DNA of 64,000 nucleotides. Origin: Nonomuraea corallina. Lineage in GTDB: Bacteria; Actinomycetota; Actinomycetes; Streptosporangiales; Streptosporangiaceae. Every line of letters begins with the position of its first letter. Position 1 is the stretch's first letter. Below the pieces are notes generated by a model that was not told where the DNA came from, did no database searches, and worked only from the letters and a program-made list of their open reading frames with translations. Location: assembly GCF_027620315.1 (NCBI RefSeq), contig NZ_JAPNNL010000002.1:43711-107710 (forward strand), given 5' to 3'. Of the stretch, positions 61,002 through 64,000 are shown piece by piece. The translations under genes and the position numbers were made by a program.

Positions 61002-62263
61002 TGGACATTCTTCGCTTCGCTACCGCCGGGAGCGTCGACGACGGGAAGTCCACCCTGATCGGGCGGCTGCTGTTCGACTCCAAGGCGATCTTCGAAGACC
61101 AGCTGGAGGCCGTCGAGCGCACCTCCCGCGACCGCGGCACCGAATACACCGACCTGTCGCTGCTCACCGACGGCCTGCGCGCCGAGCGGGAGCAGGGCAT
61201 CACGATCGACGTGGCCTACCGCTACTTCGCGACGCCGCGCCGCAAGTTCATCATCGCCGACACGCCCGGCCACATCCAGTACACCCGCAACATGGTGACC
61301 GGCGCCTCCACCGCCGACCTGGCGATCGTCCTGATCGACGCCCGCAAGGGCGTGCTGGAGCAGTCGCGCCGCCACGCCTTCCTCACCTCGCTGCTGCGGG
61401 TGCCGCACCTCGTCCTCGCGGTCAACAAGATGGACCTGGTCGACTACTCGCAGGAGCGCTTCGACGAGATCCGCGAGGAGTTCACCGCCTTCGCCTCGAA
61501 GCTCAACGTGAGCGACCTGACCTTCATCCCCATCTCGGCGCTGCACGGCGACAACGTGGTGTCCCGCTCCGAGAACACGCCCTGGTACCAGGGCTCCTCG
61601 CTGCTGCACCACCTGGAGAACGTGCACATCGCCTCCGACCGCAACCTGGTCGACGTGCGCTTCCCCGTCCAGTACGTGATCCGCCCGAAGAAGGCGACCG
61701 ACCACGCCTTCCACGACTACCGCGGCTACGCCGGCCAGGTGGCGGGGGGCGTGCTCAAGCCGGGCGACGAGGTCGTCCACCTGCCGTCCGGGCTGACCAC
61801 GAGGATCGCCGCCATCGACACCTTCGACGGGCCGGTGGAGGAGGCGTTCCCGCCCATGTCGGTGACGCTCCGCTTCGAGGACGACCTCGACATCTCGCGC
61901 GGCGACATGATCGCCAGGCCCAACAACCAGCCGCAGGCCGCCCAGGACCTGGAGGCGATGATCTGCTGGATGGGGGACGGGACGAAGCTCGGGCCGCGTT
62001 CGAAGTTCGCGATCAAGCACACCACCCGCACGGCCCGCGCGCTGGTGCGCGACCTGCAGTACCGGCTGGACGTCAACACGCTCCACCGCGACGAGGAGGC
62101 CACCGCGCTGGGGCTCAACGAGATCGGCCGCGTCACGCTGCGGGTCACCCAGCCGCTGTTCGTCGACGACTACGCGCGCAACCGGCTCACCGGCGGGTTC
62201 ATCCTGATCGACGAGTCCACCAACGGCACGGTGGGCGCCGGCATGATCATCGACGCCCGCTGA
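61001..62263 (+). CDS. cysN: Sulfate adenylyltransferase subunit 1 (GTPase)
   Basis: 420 residues. Elongation-factor-like GTPase coupled to CysD. P-loop GSVDDGKST (10-18), DTPGH, NKMD, then two beta-barrel domains. It ends at residue 420 and lacks the C-terminal APS kinase domain found in fused CysNC, so PAPS synthesis needs a separate cysC. None is seen up to 64000. A terminator-like hairpin follows. Confidence 0.97.
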   Translation: MDILRFATAGSVDDGKSTLIGRLLFDSKAIFEDQLEAVERTSRDRGTEYTDLSLLTDGLRAEREQGITIDVAYRYFATPRRKFIIADTPGHIQYTRNMVTGASTADLAIVLIDARKGVLEQSRRHAFLTSLLRVPHLVLAVNKMDLVDYSQERFDEIREEFTAFASKLNVSDLTFIPISALHGDNVVSRSENTPWYQGSSLLHHLENVHIASDRNLVDVRFPVQYVIRPKKATDHAFHDYRGYAGQVAGGVLKPGDEVVHLPSGLTTRIAAIDTFDGPVEEAFPPMSVTLRFEDDLDISRGDMIARPNNQPQAAQDLEAMICWMGDGTKLGPRSKFAIKHTTRTARALVRDLQYRLDVNTLHRDEEATALGLNEIGRVTLRVTQPLFVDDYARNRLTGGFILIDESTNGTVGAGMIIDAR

Positions 62264-62274
62264 CCTGCGCCCCG

Positions 62275-62308
62275 AGCCCGGGTCCCTTCCTGCGAAGGGG
62301 CCCGGGTT
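62275..62308 (+). terminator. Hairpin after cysN
   Basis: 15-bp stem (62275-62289 with 62294-62308) around CTGC with two imperfect pairs, followed by CTTCG. The next gene starts about 100 bp further on. Confidence 0.65.
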
Positions 62309-62405
62309 CTTCGCGTTCAGGTAGATCCTTTGACGTTCCGCGTTCGGCCGGTCACGCTCCGCGTTAGAGTCTCGGGGTTCCGTGCCCCCGATGTGGAGCC
62401 CTGCC

Positions 62406-63296
62406 GTGACCCTGCGCGTGATCTTCCTGGGCGGCCTCGGCCGCAGCGGCACCACCCTGCTCGAACGGCTGCTCGGCGAGCTGCCCGGGGTGACGCCCCT
62501 CGGCGAGGTGGTCCATCTGTGGGAGCGGGGGGTGCTCGCCGGTGAGCCGTGCGGCTGCGGGCGGGCGTTCCCTGAGTGCCCGTTCTGGCGGGAGGTGGGC
62601 GAGCGGGCCTTCGGCGGATGGACGCGGGCGCTGGCCGGTCGGGTGCTGACGCTGCGCCGCAGGGTCGACCGGACCCGCAGGCTCGGGCGCGCCCACGCCG
62701 ACCTGCCCGAGTACGTCGAGGTCTACCGCACGCTCTATCAGGCCGCGGCCGACGTCGCGGGGGCGGGTTCGGTGGTCGACTCCAGCAAGCACGCCTCGCT
62801 CGCGTACTGCCTGCTCGCAGGCGGGGTGGACCCGCACGTCGTGCAGGTCGTGCGCGAGCCGCGCGCCGTCGCGCACTCCTGGGCGAAGACCGTCGAGCGG
62901 CCCGAGGACGGCCGGCCGATGACGCGCTGGGCCCCCGGGCGCACCGCCGTCCACTGGACGGCGCAGAACCTCGCCCTGGAGGCGCTCGCCCGCCGGGGCG
63001 CGAAGGTCACCCGGGTCCGCTACGAGGACCTGATCGCGGCGCCGGGCGAGACGCTCGGGGCGCTGGCGGGCGAGCTGGGGCTGCCGCCGTCCGGGCTGCC
63101 GTTCCTGGACGGCGCCACCGCCCACCTGACCAGCGCGCACACCGCCTCGGGCAACCCGATGCGGTTCGGCGTCGGGCCGATCGAGCTCTCCCGCGACGAC
63201 GGCTGGCGGCTCGGGCTGCCGCGCCGCCAGCAGAGCCTGGTCGCCGCCCTGACCTGGCCGCTGCGAGCCCACTACGGGTACGGGAGCGCGGCATGA
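62406..63296 (+). CDS. Sulfotransferase family protein
   Basis: 296 residues from GTG 62406, with GGAG 8 nt upstream. PAPS 5'-phosphosulfate loop GGLGRSGTTLLERLLG (9-24) and 3'-phosphate site VVDSSKHASLAYCLL...HVVQVVREPRAVAHSWAK. The pattern is that of the bacterial/Stf0-like and carbohydrate-type sulfotransferases; it also carries GEPCGCGRAFPECPFW, a Cys-rich insert common in actinobacterial members. Soluble. Overlaps the next gene (ATGA). Expected to sulfate a glycan or lipid intermediate. Confidence 0.9.
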   Translation: MTLRVIFLGGLGRSGTTLLERLLGELPGVTPLGEVVHLWERGVLAGEPCGCGRAFPECPFWREVGERAFGGWTRALAGRVLTLRRRVDRTRRLGRAHADLPEYVEVYRTLYQAAADVAGAGSVVDSSKHASLAYCLLAGGVDPHVVQVVREPRAVAHSWAKTVERPEDGRPMTRWAPGRTAVHWTAQNLALEALARRGAKVTRVRYEDLIAAPGETLGALAGELGLPPSGLPFLDGATAHLTSAHTASGNPMRFGVGPIELSRDDGWRLGLPRRQQSLVAALTWPLRAHYGYGSAA

Positions 63297-64000
63297 CCCC
63301 CTCGGACACCTCGGTGGGGGTGGTGATCCCCACGCGCGGGGACCGGGCGGAGTGGCTGCGGGAGGCCGTGCGGGGGGCGCTGGACCAGGAGCACGTCCGC
63401 GACGTGGTGGTGGTCGCCGACGGGGTGGACGCCCTGGCGGTGGCGGACCAGGTGGACGGGCTGCCGGTGCGCGTCCTGCCCAACCGGCTCAGCCCCGGCC
63501 TGCCGGGCGCGCGCAACACCGGCATCGCCGCCTGCGCGACCGGCCTGGTCGCCTTCTGCGACGACGACGACGTGTGGCTGCCGGGCAAGCTCGCCGCCCA
63601 GGTCGCCGCGATGGGCGCCGGGGCGTGGTTCGCCGGCTGTGGCATCGAGGTGGAGTACGGCGGGCGCGTGGTCCCCCGCACGGCGGGGACCGCGACGGTG
63701 ACGGCGGCCGACCTGGTGCGGTCGCGGATGGTGATGGTGCACTCCTCGACGTTCCTGTTCCGGCGCGGCGCGATCTGGGTGGACGAGAGCGCGCCCGGCG
63801 GCCAGAACGAGGACTGGGACCTCGCCCTGCGCGCCGCCAAGCGCCGGCCCATCGCCTGCGCCGACCGCCCGCTGGTCCGGGTCCGGTGGGGCGGCTCCCA
63901 CTATGCCGCCCGCTGGGCCGACCGGATCGCCGGGCTGGAGTGGATGCTGGCCCGCCACCCGGAGCTGGCCGAGGACCCGCGTGGGGCCGCCCGCGTCTAC
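63293..64000 (+). CDS. Family 2 glycosyltransferase (3' end outside window)
   Basis: At least 236 residues. GT-A fold: VGVVIPTRGDRAEWLREAVRGALDQ, VVVVADGVD, LPGARNTGIAACATGLVAFCDDDDVWLPGKLA with the DDD nucleotide-sugar site, and NEDWDLALRAA as the catalytic ED motif. Start ATG overlaps the sulfotransferase stop. Likely adds a sugar to the polymer begun by the 57794 transferase. Confidence 0.92.
   Translation, partial: MTPSDTSVGVVIPTRGDRAEWLREAVRGALDQEHVRDVVVVADGVDALAVADQVDGLPVRVLPNRLSPGLPGARNTGIAACATGLVAFCDDDDVWLPGKLAAQVAAMGAGAWFAGCGIEVEYGGRVVPRTAGTATVTAADLVRSRMVMVHSSTFLFRRGAIWVDESAPGGQNEDWDLALRAAKRRPIACADRPLVRVRWGGSHYAARWADRIAGLEWMLARHPELAEDPRGAARVY

Noticed and set aside
57794..64000. Ordinary sulfate assimilation operon
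   Set aside because: No reductase or cysteine genes, and the neighbours are glycan enzymes and a sulfotransferase; kept as the competing explanation until downstream sequence is seen.

Overview
This 64 kb window comes from the chromosome of a high-GC actinobacterium. Third codon positions are almost always G or C, GTG starts and ATGA/GTGA gene overlaps are common, and many core genes have a TANNNT -10 box 6-8 nt upstream of the start codon with no Shine-Dalgarno sequence (leaderless mRNA). The mix of a WhiJ/AbaA-like locus (XRE-DUF5753, DUF397, HATPase), protein O-mannosyltransferases, ECF41 sigma factor, GlxA-type regulator and septum-formation lipoprotein suggests a filamentous actinomycete, probably Streptosporangiales. 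That placement is inference; no 16S gene is present.

Layout. 1-9.6 kb: accessory redox and regulatory genes, including a truncated haemoglobin - flavohaemoglobin - DivIVA-like operon, and a quinone oxidoreductase and an SDR that each sit behind a MerR-type promoter. 9.6-14 kb: an ECF41 sigma factor (SigJ type) with doxX, and three promoters matching TGTCACA-N16-CGTC. One drives an orphan cytochrome b (QcrB-like), one a small unknown gene, one doxX-sigJ itself. A broken duplicate of the sigma-gene 5' end lies between them. 14-25.6 kb: FAD enzymes, TetR regulators with visible operators, argG with ARG-box-like sites, and membrane proteins.

25.7-39.5 kb and 53.6-57.7 kb carry a conserved actinobacterial housekeeping block: pmt, rsmI, metG, tatD, rsmA, then ispE, tRNA-Gln, glmU, prs, rplY, pth. 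It is interrupted by accessory islands. A second pmt lies on the far side of rsmI as an inverted, partly near-identical copy. A Ser/Thr kinase - FG-GAP pair occupies the place where rpfB usually sits between tatD and rsmA. 39.5-53.5 kb holds the WhiJ-like locus, an NlpC/P60 hydrolase, an arginase-fold protein, an ABC-F protein, an orphan ATP synthase subunit a under a TetR gene, a MarR/methyltransferase pair, a stretch of gene debris (truncated VOC and ppk fragments), and a desaturase - TetR operon whose TetR has a long charged coiled-coil tail.

57.8-64 kb may be the most interesting region. A polyprenyl-phosphate sugar transferase, PAP phosphatase (cysQ), ATP sulfurylase (cysDN), a sulfotransferase and a glycosyltransferase lie in one direction and mostly overlap or abut. 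This arrangement fits synthesis of a sulfated glycan rather than cysteine assimilation. The cluster runs off the right edge.
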